Shown: positions 1 to 5,244, numbered from the stretch's first letter. The stretch: 5,999 bases of DNA from Nitrososphaerota archaeon (GCA_027886785.1 JAPCJV010000129.1:1-5999); one strand, 5' to 3'. The notes: generated by a model from the sequence alone, not told the origin. Translations and numbers: made by a program.

Positions 1-1
1 A

Positions 2-103
2 AATAGCGTCGATTTCCGAGCCGTTAACCTCGCGCGGCGGCTGGAAGTACCGATTGATGAAGGTGGAGGACTCATCTTTGACGGCCGACATGCTTATTTC
101 TGA
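2..103 (+). CDS. C-terminal end of an unrecognised protein (5' end outside the window)
   Basis: Frame 2 is open from the left edge to a TGA at 101-103 and encodes about 33 residues, ending in GGGLIFDGRHAYF. The composition looks like real coding sequence: branched hydrophobics, Arg/Asp/Glu and a Gly-Gly-Gly turn, with GC-rich codons at positions 20-45. The competing frame 3 over the same bases gives a less protein-like peptide. I do not recognise the family from so short a tail. The gene overlaps the start of the next + strand gene by about 14 to 26 bp, which suggests translational coupling and a shared transcript. Confidence is limited because only about 100 bases are visible. Confidence 0.5.
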   Translation, partial: NSVDFRAVNLARRLEVPIDEGGGLIFDGRHAYF

Positions 104-704
104 GGCAAATTTCGCAGAATGGAAGTTCAAATCTGGTGATTTTATTGTATGTGATATACGCAGTAATGGGTTAGACAACTCAGGAAGGCTCTCGGCGTAC
201 TTCATTTCATTTTCAGGTCCATTCGAAGTAGGGAAAGTCCTCTATGAAACGAATGAGAAGCTCCGCGACCTCAAATCCCGCTCCGCTGAACACATGAAAC
301 CCGCAGAGACAGTTTATCAAATCTCCGCGAGGGAGGCGAAATCCTTGCTTGTCCTGATCAGGCTCTGGATTCAGGAGGGGAAACCCCAGCACTATACAAA
401 GTGGTGCCAAATGCATCAGATAGTAGCCACCAATCTGTTCTACATGGGGCTCGTGAAGAGGACGGGGTCCATGTCGGGGTACTACTATCCCACCGAAGAA
501 GCTTTGGAGTTCTTTGAGGGCAAAAGAGGGATTGTCAAGAGGAGAGTTTTCACCAAGGGTAAGGACGGAAGGCATATACTCTCCCACGATGAAGGAGAAT
601 CGAGATCTTTCGAGCAGTACCTGTCCGACCACACTGATCGGGAATCGGCCCTGCGTGAGTATGCAGAGGCGCTGGATGCCTATCGAAAGCGAATTAAGGC
701 ATAA
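78..704 (+). CDS. Hypothetical protein with winged-helix-like C-terminal half
   Basis: About 208 residues, family not recognised. Frame 3 is open to the left edge, so the start is uncertain; candidates are TTG 54, ATG 57, TTG 78 and ATG 90. I chose TTG 78 because GGAGG at 65-69 lies 8 bases upstream, an ideal Shine-Dalgarno spacing. ATG 90 is the main alternative, and those GGAGG bases may simply be glycine codons of the overlapping upstream gene. Counting from TTG 54, residues 20-60 look like a beta-rich domain (SGDFIVCDI, LSAYFISFSG) and 90-108 a helix. Residues 115-165 resemble a wHTH: helix, then GLVKRTGS, GYYYPTEEALEFFEGKRG and a basic stretch. The tail (182-216) is charged and helical. 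There is no signal peptide or membrane segment, so it is probably cytosolic. DNA binding is an inference from the pattern only. Confidence 0.75.
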   Translation: MTADMLISEANFAEWKFKSGDFIVCDIRSNGLDNSGRLSAYFISFSGPFEVGKVLYETNEKLRDLKSRSAEHMKPAETVYQISAREAKSLLVLIRLWIQEGKPQHYTKWCQMHQIVATNLFYMGLVKRTGSMSGYYYPTEEALEFFEGKRGIVKRRVFTKGKDGRHILSHDEGESRSFEQYLSDHTDRESALREYAEALDAYRKRIKA

Positions 705-713
705 ACCGCCTAG

Positions 714-726
714 TTTTTCGTGTTTT
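714..726 (+). terminator. T-rich stretch after the hypothetical gene
   Basis: Ten bases past the TAA stop at 702-704 there are two T-runs (TTTTT 714-718 and TTTT 723-726). Archaeal RNA polymerase can terminate at such runs without a hairpin. This is weak evidence and only a candidate site. Confidence 0.3.
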
Positions 727-795
727 GACCTAAAAGATGTGGACGTTTTAGTCTATGGCACGGGATTGCTGGCCACGCAAGGAGCAAAAAATCCC
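727..795 (+). repeat. Intergenic inverted repeats (possible RNA structure)
   Basis: Two imperfect dyads lie in tandem. CTAAAA 730-735 pairs with TTTTAG 746-751, extended by GA/TC across a bulged C729. GGG 762-764 plus TTGC 766-769 pair with GCAA 777-780 and CCC 793-795, with an 11-base bulge in between. This could be the 3' end of the upstream transcript or a small RNA. No tRNA, C/D-box or H/ACA signature was found. Confidence 0.25.
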
Positions 796-815
796 TTAAT
801 TACGAACAAATAACC

Positions 816-823
816 CTTATTTA
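816..823 (+). promoter_or_regulatory. Candidate TATA box of the coiled-coil protein gene
   Basis: CTTATTTA is an A/T-rich box centred about 38 bases before the ATG at 858. An archaeal start site about 26 bases downstream would fall near 846 and give a short leader of about 12 bases with no Shine-Dalgarno sequence. The match to the archaeal TATA consensus is moderate. Confidence 0.35.
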
Positions 824-865
824 GAGACCATATTCTCCCATTGGACTTGAACCAATAATGGTCTC
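824..865 (+). repeat. Nested hairpin enclosing the start codon of the coiled-coil protein gene
   Basis: GAGACCAT (824-831) is the exact reverse complement of ATGGTCTC (858-865), which contains the start codon. Inside it ATTGG (840-844) pairs with CCAAT (852-856) around a 7-base loop. As DNA it could be an operator between the TATA box and the start. As RNA only the inner stem would lie in the leader if transcription begins near 846. Confidence 0.5.
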
Positions 866-1343
866 AGACAATGACATGAGTATGGATGAATCAAGCACCG
901 ATGATGAAATGGAAGCGGATGATGGAGAAAGAGAAAAGAGTTCGGGAGGAATGGGAAGCAGTAGCGGACCGGAGGAAAGCTCCCAGAGCGAATCAACCAT
1001 GGAAGCCGCATCTTCCGCCAAACCAAAATCAAAATCTGGAGGGAGAAGGGCTGCTCTAAGAATTCTCCGCGAAAACGTGGATTCAGTATCAAAAGATCTC
1101 TCGAGCTTCAGAAAGAATCACGAGGTCTCTTCCAAGAGGCTGGAAAAACAAGTTTCGTCGCTTAGAAATGAAATTGCATCCTTGAAGAGCTACATTTCCA
1201 AGGAAAACGCCCGTGCACGAAGCAAAGAGGAAGCTTCTCGCGCCCGGATTATTTCCAAACTGAACGCTCCAAAAGCTAAAGTTTCCAGCGCAGTTTCCAA
1301 GGCAAAGAAGAAAGTCGCAAAGAAATCAAAATCTAAGAAGTAG
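858..1343 (+). CDS. Charge-segregated coiled-coil protein, possibly DNA-binding
   Basis: 161 residues, starting at ATG 858; the upstream frame is closed by TAG 822-824 with no other usual start. Three zones are visible. Residues 1-54 are acidic, Ser/Gly/Met-rich and surely disordered (16 Asp/Glu against 2 Lys/Arg). Residues 65-132 form a predicted helix with heptad-spaced hydrophobics (L70, V74, V77, L81, F84, then L95, V99, L102, I106, L109, I113), a coiled coil with a polar break near 88-91 and a stutter near 95-99. Residues 133-161 are a lysine-rich tail (12 Lys, ending KKVAKKSKSKK) that resembles histone H1 or other nucleoid-protein tails. There is no signal peptide or membrane segment. 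I do not recognise the family. Nucleic-acid binding and oligomerisation are inferences from composition. It stands alone, with its own TATA-like box and a downstream T-tract. Confidence 0.85.
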   Translation: MVSDNDMSMDESSTDDEMEADDGEREKSSGGMGSSSGPEESSQSESTMEAASSAKPKSKSGGRRAALRILRENVDSVSKDLSSFRKNHEVSSKRLEKQVSSLRNEIASLKSYISKENARARSKEEASRARIISKLNAPKAKVSSAVSKAKKKVAKKSKSKK

Positions 1344-1400
1344 GTTAAAGGCGATTAATTTTCTTGGGGGGACTTTCTGCCTTGGGTTCTCCCATCTCAC

Positions 1401-1406
1401 TTTTTT
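1401..1406 (+). terminator. T-tract terminator candidate after the coiled-coil gene
   Basis: TTTTTT lies 58 bases past the TAG at 1341-1343 and just before the TATA box of the next operon. Its position between two same-strand units fits archaeal T-run termination. No convincing stem precedes it. Confidence 0.4.
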
Positions 1407-1425
1407 AACAAATTAGGCAAAGTCC

Positions 1426-1433
1426 GTATATAC
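1426..1433 (+). promoter_or_regulatory. TATA box of the protease-stomatin operon
   Basis: GTATATAC is the best TATA-type element in the window, with purine/A-rich bases (GGCAAAG) just upstream where a BRE would lie. Transcription would begin near 1455 and leave a leader of about 80 bases before TTG 1537. The box is palindromic, so direction is taken from the gene layout. A second, weaker A/T box (GGAATAAC, 1510-1517) could serve a nearly leaderless transcript. Confidence 0.5.
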
Positions 1434-1458
1434 TCCTCCTCGCCAGTTCAATAGCAGA

Positions 1459-1483
1459 ATTCTCCTGTTTTGCTTCAGGGAAT
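1459..1483 (+). repeat. Hairpin in the leader of the protease gene
   Basis: ATTC (1459-1462) and CCTG (1464-1467) pair with CAGG (1476-1479) and GAAT (1480-1483). This gives an 8-bp stem with a single bulged T1463 and an 8-base loop. It lies just after the start site predicted from the TATA box at 1426, so it would sit at the 5' end of the mRNA. Confidence 0.4.
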
Positions 1484-1536
1484 AATCGAAATCCGGGAGC
1501 CTGACGATTGGAATAACTAACCCACGACCTTTTTCT

Positions 1537-2865
1537 TTGAAAGTTCTGTCAGTAAGGGCTCTGGTCCTCGTTTTTCTGTTTTCAATTCTAGTTTTTCCCC
1601 TCATTCTTTCAAAGTCGAATCCAACTAGTTATTCCTCTGCTCAGGTAGGTTCCTCGAAGGAAGCGGTGGTCGTTCAACTGAACGTGCCGATAGATCAGGG
1701 CTCGGCCGGTCTCGTCTCCCGAGCTGTATCACGGGCGAATGTAGATCGGGCGGCGGCCGTGATCATCGACATGAACACTCCCGGAGGTTTGTTGCAGGAT
1801 ATGGTGGCGATCGTGGATTCCATCTCAAATTCAACTGTTCCCGTTTACACGTATGTGGGAAATGACTCCGCCGCCGCTTCGGCGGGAAGCTACATCGCTA
1901 TGGCTACAGATAAGATCTTCATGGGTCCGGGATCCCAGATCGGTCCTTCGACGCCCTACATACTGGGGGGCGGTACGCAATTAGAGCAAAATCACACTTC
2001 TGAATACGCCGTGTCCTTTCTCCAATCCCTCGCGCAGGAACATGGAAGGAATGTAACAGCTGCAACGCAAATGGCCGCCTTCGACATCGCTTATTCGTAC
2101 TCGGATGCCCTAAAATATCATGTGGCTGATGCAAGCTCCAATAGTCTCGATCAGACACTTGGATTGCTGAATCTGTCAGGTGCTTCCGTGGTGACAATAT
2201 CAGAAAGTCCGACGGAGGAGCTCATCAGCCTGTTATCTGATCCGACAGTTGACGGGATCATTCTGTTGCTGGGGATTGTCGCAATCGTCCTTGACTTCCT
2301 GCACCCGACCATAGTGCTTTCTGTCGCCGGGGCGATCCTAATCGCTCTGGGGCTGATCGGGGCTGAAGCGATTAATGCAGGGAGCGGGACCTCCGCAATT
2401 GCAGTTCCCTTGATTTTGTTTGCGGCAGCGGCAGCTCTGATCGTTTTTGAAATAAAAACTGGACATGGGTTTATGCTGTTCGCGGGGGTGATCGTTGGAG
2501 TCGTTGCGACCATTCTTCTTGCCTACCAGATTCCGTACTCCCCATCTCCTTTCGGAAACATTCAGTACGTGGAGCTCGCGGTGTTCGTCGTAGCGGGGAC
2601 GTTCCTCGCGTTGTATGCTCGGTGGGTAGGTACCTCGCTTCGGCGAAGAAAACCTGTTACTGGTGCGGAGGCATTGATCGGAAAAATGGGAGTGGCAATG
2701 ACCGACCTCGATACAAAAGGGGAAGTATCAGTCGATGGAATAATCTGGAGTGCCAGAACTGATACGCCCCGAATCGCAAGAGGAAGCAAGGTCAGAATTC
2801 TTCGTGTTTCGGGCCTGACACTTGAAGTTGAACCAGAACCCATAAAGCAAAACATAGAATTATGA
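1537..2865 (+). CDS. NfeD-family membrane-bound ClpP-class serine protease
   Basis: 442 residues, the full two-part architecture of Pyrococcus PH1510. Residues 8-24 are a signal peptide or N-terminal anchor. Residues 42-215 are a ClpP/SppA-like domain (IIDMNTPGG at 76-84; nucleophile motif AASAG with Ser115; GPGSQIG 130-136; SLAQEHGRN 164-172). About five membrane spans follow (roughly 239-256, 259-278, 287-306, 311-330, 344-361). Residues 374-434 are the C-terminal NfeD OB-fold domain (ALIGKMGVA, GEVSVDGIIWSA, VRILRVSGLTLEVE). The family cleaves hydrophobic membrane-protein segments, including the C-terminus of partner stomatins. TTG 1537 is the only usual start that keeps the signal peptide: the frame is closed by TAA 1483-1485 and has no ATG/GTG between. 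An oddity is that no Lys occurs between residues 126 and 193, where the dyad lysine belongs; His153 lies at the aligned place. The stomatin gene follows 18 bases later. Confidence 0.93.
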   Translation: MKVLSVRALVLVFLFSILVFPLILSKSNPTSYSSAQVGSSKEAVVVQLNVPIDQGSAGLVSRAVSRANVDRAAAVIIDMNTPGGLLQDMVAIVDSISNSTVPVYTYVGNDSAAASAGSYIAMATDKIFMGPGSQIGPSTPYILGGGTQLEQNHTSEYAVSFLQSLAQEHGRNVTAATQMAAFDIAYSYSDALKYHVADASSNSLDQTLGLLNLSGASVVTISESPTEELISLLSDPTVDGIILLLGIVAIVLDFLHPTIVLSVAGAILIALGLIGAEAINAGSGTSAIAVPLILFAAAAALIVFEIKTGHGFMLFAGVIVGVVATILLAYQIPYSPSPFGNIQYVELAVFVVAGTFLALYARWVGTSLRRRKPVTGAEALIGKMGVAMTDLDTKGEVSVDGIIWSARTDTPRIARGSKVRILRVSGLTLEVEPEPIKQNIEL

Positions 2866-2883
2866 GAGTTGGTCGGATAATTT

Positions 2884-3759
2884 ATGGTCGATATTGCTAC
2901 TACTGCGGTGATTGTTTTCGTTGTTGTGGTCATTCTAGCGATATTTCTTTCGGGAATCAAGATTCTGAAGGAATGGGAAAGAGCGCCGTTATTGACCCTA
3001 GGTCTCTACAAGGGTCTTAGAGGGCCTGGCTTGATTTACGTGCCGCCCTTCATCAGTAAAATCCCGTACATTATTTCGACTAGGTTGCAGGTCGCTTCTT
3101 TTAGGACGGAGCAAACTCTCACCCGCGACAATGTTCCCGTGAATGTCGATGCCGTAATGTACTTTCAGCCCGTAGATGTGCAGAAGGCAATTTTGAATGC
3201 GGAAAATTACAGTGCCGCCACACAACTTGCTGCCCAGACTACCTTAAGGGAAACAATCGGAGGCGTGAGCTTTGATGATCTACTTTATGAAAGGGAAAAG
3301 ATCGGTGCTTCAGCTAGGGCGATCATTGATTCAAAGACGGAGAACTGGGGAGTGAAAGTTACCGCCGTGGAGATTAGAGATATTGCGATTCCGCCAACCC
3401 TTCAGGAAGCGATGTCCCGACAGGCTCAGGCCGAACGAGAAAGAAGAGCGAGGGTGACACTTGCAGAAGCGGAATTTCAGGCTGCTCAGAAAATGGTGGA
3501 CGCTGCAAACTTGTATTCCGCGAATCCCCGCGCGATGGAGCTTAGGTGGATGAATATCCTGTACGAACTCGGTCTACAAGGGAGGGGTACTCTGATGTTA
3601 ATCCCCACGAACATGCCCACCGCGGGTACTGGATCGGTGATTCCTCCTTACGGAATCATGGGAGTGAAGGACATTCAGGAAGTGGGTGGGGCAAGTCCCT
3701 CAGGGACGAGTGCTGGAAGCCCGAGCTCGAGGCAAAACCCCGGTACGGGTTCTACTTGA
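2884..3759 (+). CDS. Stomatin/prohibitin-like SPFH (band 7) membrane protein
   Basis: 291 residues, starting at ATG 2884 after an in-frame TAA (2878-2880), 18 bases behind the protease gene, so surely co-transcribed. Residues 5-24 are a single N-terminal membrane anchor. Residues 28-190 are the SPFH domain: EWERAPLLTLG and GPGLIYVPPF near the start, then RTEQTLTRDNVPVNVDAVMYF, a hallmark of stomatins, and VEIRDIAIPPTLQEAMSRQAQAERERRA leading into the coiled coil (about 173-210). LYSANPRAMELR (210-221) and TLMLIP (236-241) match the conserved C-terminal region. In Pyrococcus this hydrophobic segment is the site cut by the partner protease (known for PH1511/PH1510). Residues 244-291 are a Pro/Gly/Ser-rich, probably disordered tail. 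It likely forms membrane-bound oligomers that organise membrane domains and present or regulate protease substrates. The final 8 bases overlap the minus-strand gene ending at 3752. Confidence 0.93.
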   Translation: MVDIATTAVIVFVVVVILAIFLSGIKILKEWERAPLLTLGLYKGLRGPGLIYVPPFISKIPYIISTRLQVASFRTEQTLTRDNVPVNVDAVMYFQPVDVQKAILNAENYSAATQLAAQTTLRETIGGVSFDDLLYEREKIGASARAIIDSKTENWGVKVTAVEIRDIAIPPTLQEAMSRQAQAERERRARVTLAEAEFQAAQKMVDAANLYSANPRAMELRWMNILYELGLQGRGTLMLIPTNMPTAGTGSVIPPYGIMGVKDIQEVGGASPSGTSAGSPSSRQNPGTGST

Positions 3760-4165
3760 CAGAATAAACGAAAAAGTTTCTCTTCCCCGTGCGCGTAAGT
3801 TTTCGCTTATCTCGCAGGATTCCCAGCGCCTGACTCACTTTCCGGCTCGCATAGTACTTGCCGGTGAGAGAATGCAATTTCTCTCTAGTCTCTCCTGTCG
3901 TCTTGGGGTTCGAGAAGAAATTTGATTCCAGAATTCGGTTCTCAATTTCTCGAATAACCGTGGCGGTCTCACCCGATCCAGCTCTGTCTCCATCGGAAGA
4001 AATTACCGTTTTCTTTTTGAGGATATTCTTCTTCCCGGTCCCATTTCTTATGGACGAAGCCAAATTTCGAAGCTTGTCTTGAGCCAAGATGAGATCTTCC
4101 GGATTCTCACTTTCAGCAGAAACAATTCCAAATTTTGTTTTGTATGAGATGGTATATCTTGTCAA
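3752..4165 (-). CDS. Hypothetical protein with C-terminal winged-helix-like domain
   Basis: 137 residues. The start must be TTG 4165: an in-frame TGA (4174-4172) lies three codons upstream and no Met or suitable GTG occurs in the N-terminal half. AGGT (4178-4175) lies 9 bases upstream as a weak Shine-Dalgarno. Residues 1-40 look like a small strand-strand-helix unit (TRYTISYKTKFGIVSAES, then a helix ending LRNLASSI), followed by a Lys/Gly linker (41-66). Residues 68-137 look like a wHTH: helix 68-80, helix 91-99, a candidate recognition helix (ASRKVSQALGIL, 106-117) and a wing (RKLTRTGKRNFFVYSV). The basic charge fits DNA binding. Specific function is unknown. It converges on the stomatin gene with an 8-bp overlap and diverges from the methyltransferase, so it may regulate the latter or itself; that is inference from layout only. 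Confidence 0.8.
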   Translation of the reverse strand: MTRYTISYKTKFGIVSAESENPEDLILAQDKLRNLASSIRNGTGKKNILKKKTVISSDGDRAGSGETATVIREIENRILESNFFSNPKTTGETREKLHSLTGKYYASRKVSQALGILRDKRKLTRTGKRNFFVYSVK

Positions 4166-4204
4166 TTCACATCAACCTAATTTTTTCCTTGTTGGGAATG
4201 TTAG

Positions 4205-4258
4205 AGAGGAAATTTACTAGATCAGTTATATTGTTTCTCAAGGCTTTTACTTTCCTCT
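4205..4258. repeat. Inverted repeat flanking the methyltransferase TATA box
   Basis: AGAGGAAA (4205-4212) and TTTCCTCT (4251-4258) are perfect 8-bp inverted arms. Their midpoint (4231.5) falls on the candidate TATA box at 4226-4233. The placement suggests an operator for a dimeric regulator, although the 38-base spacing is wide and an 8-bp dyad in a region this size can arise by chance. Confidence 0.3.
4226..4233 (+). promoter_or_regulatory. Candidate TATA box of the methyltransferase gene
   Basis: TTATATTG in the divergent gap would place the start site near 4255 and give a leader of about 78 bases that contains the hairpin at 4286-4320. It is the best TATA match in the gap, but its distance from the TTG start leaves it unproven. 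Confidence 0.35.
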
Positions 4259-4285
4259 GCAGCTAAAGGCCAATGAAATTTGACT

Positions 4286-4320
4286 TGGCTCGTATTCTCA
4301 GTTGGGAATGAACCGAGCCA
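4286..4320 (+). repeat. Strong hairpin 12 bases before the methyltransferase start
   Basis: TGGCTCG (4286-4292) pairs perfectly with CGAGCCA (4314-4320). Inside, ATTCTC (4294-4299) pairs with GGGAAT (4304-4309) with one G-U wobble around an AGTT loop. In total this is 13 pairs with a small asymmetric internal loop. It could control translation of the methyltransferase or act as an operator in DNA. Confidence 0.5.
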
Positions 4321-4332
4321 TAGTAGCCTCTC

Positions 4333-5244
4333 TTGGAATCACCGATCTCTTCTCACGCCATTACAACTCATCGAGTCATCTTCGGCAATTGCATCGACAT
4401 GCACGAAACTGCAAGAGACTCGGTTCAACTCACGGTAACTTCTCCCCCGTACTACAACGCTCCCTTTGATTATCCCGGCATGTATCGAGATTACGAAGAG
4501 TACCTTGGAATGCTTTCCAAAGTAGCTGATGAATTATTTCGTGTAACTACTGATGGAAGAATAGCATGCTTTGTGATAGATGACATGCTCGTCGATGGCG
4601 AGAAATTGCCAATCGTCGCCGATGCGATTCGCATCATGAGGCAGACTGGTTTCAGATACAGGGACAGGATCATGTGGGTGAAACCTAAGGGATATTCTAG
4701 AATCAGTCGAAGGTCTGGAGTGGTTATCCAGCACCCGTATCCAATGTATTTTTATCCGGACAATATTCAGGAAAGCATTCTCATTTTCCAGAAGGGCAGA
4801 TTTGATTATTCAAGAGTCCGAGAAATGGATCCTGAGATCTTGGAGGCATCCAAGATCGACAGTCAAACGCTGAATGCAAATGAATGGAATCTAACGGTTT
4901 GGCCTATTACGAACGTACTCCCGACAAATAACCCACTGGAAAAGGGGATCGCGGCCTTCCCAGAAGAACTTGCCTCTCGACTCGTTCAACTGTTTTCATT
5001 TGTAGGTGAAACGGTCCTTGATCCCTTCTTGGGCTCGGGAACCACAAGCAAAGTGTGTGCTTTGCTCGGAAGAAATTCGGTGGGGTACGAGCTGAACCAG
5101 TCACTAAAAGACCGCATTTACACAAAAATCAACGCCGCGGGTCGCGTGAAGCTCCGTTCAGAGAAAAGGCACGACAGCGTACCTGAATTTGAAATGGAGG
5201 AGGTTCCTTCGGGAAGGAGATCGCTTCGCCAAAGCTTGAGATAA
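4333..5244 (+). CDS. Beta-class DNA methyltransferase (N4-cytosine or N6-adenine), solitary
   Basis: 303 residues. It transfers a methyl group from S-adenosylmethionine to an exocyclic amino group in DNA. Motif IV is TSPPY (36-40), the form typical of N4-cytosine enzymes but also seen in some N6-adenine ones. Then come the VI-VIII region (DGRIACFVIDDM 74-85; FRYRDRIMWVKPKG 107-120), a likely target-recognition stretch (about 121-200), motif X (AAFPEELASRLVQLF 207-221) and motif I at the C-terminal side (DPFLGSGTT 230-238), then GYELN (251-255). Order IV to I defines the beta class. The usual His-Pro before motif X is replaced (EKGIAAFP). Residues 270-303 are a basic tail. TTG 4333 is chosen because TAG 4324-4326 closes the frame and ATG 4399 would cut into the first conserved strand (HRVIFGNCIDM). 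No nuclease is visible nearby, so it looks solitary. Its stop touches that of the next gene. Confidence 0.92.
   Translation: MESPISSHAITTHRVIFGNCIDMHETARDSVQLTVTSPPYYNAPFDYPGMYRDYEEYLGMLSKVADELFRVTTDGRIACFVIDDMLVDGEKLPIVADAIRIMRQTGFRYRDRIMWVKPKGYSRISRRSGVVIQHPYPMYFYPDNIQESILIFQKGRFDYSRVREMDPEILEASKIDSQTLNANEWNLTVWPITNVLPTNNPLEKGIAAFPEELASRLVQLFSFVGETVLDPFLGSGTTSKVCALLGRNSVGYELNQSLKDRIYTKINAAGRVKLRSEKRHDSVPEFEMEEVPSGRRSLRQSLR
5204..5215 (+). other. UUCG tetraloop hairpin at the methyltransferase 3' end
   Basis: TTCC (5204-5207) and GGAA (5212-5215) enclose a TTCG loop of the very stable C(UUCG)G class, about 30 bases before the stop. It lies in coding sequence and may help define the mRNA 3' end, since no intergenic space exists downstream. 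The stem is short and the role unproven. Confidence 0.25.

Larger units (their letters stand above)
4191..4310. repeat. 10-bp direct repeat in the divergent promoter region
   Basis: GTTGGGAATG occurs exactly at 4191-4200 and again at 4301-4310, with start points 110 bases apart. Both copies lie in the 167-bp gap between the divergent wHTH and methyltransferase genes. The second copy forms one arm of the hairpin before the methyltransferase. It could be a binding site for a regulator; chance recurrence is unlikely but not excluded. Confidence 0.35.

Noticed and set aside
213..632. Minus-strand open frame of 139 codons opposite the first hypothetical gene
   Set aside because: The plus frame has a more protein-like composition and a wHTH-like pattern; the minus frame shows no recognisable motif.
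514..813. Plus-strand frame of 99 codons running past 704 into the intergenic region
   Set aside because: It mostly overlaps the real gene out of frame, and the part beyond 704 is too short and unstructured as protein to call.
1440..1510. tRNA-like stretch (TCGAAATCC resembling a T-arm)
   Set aside because: No matching acceptor stem, D-arm or anticodon stem can be drawn on either strand; the stronger structure is the simple hairpin at 1459-1483.
1413..1604. Minus-strand open frame of 63 codons across the protease start
   Set aside because: It runs antisense to the promoter, leader and signal peptide of the protease; its Arg-rich composition looks like a shadow and it has no domain or initiation signal.
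2151..2960. Two long minus-strand open frames (about 120 and 132 codons) inside the protease gene
   Set aside because: They mirror the membrane-span codons of a clear NfeD-family gene, giving Ala/Ile/Thr/Pro-rich peptides without a fold signature.
3858..4082. Plus-strand frame of 74 codons opposite the wHTH-like gene
   Set aside because: It is antisense to a gene with coherent helix and wing patterns, and has no supporting signal of its own.
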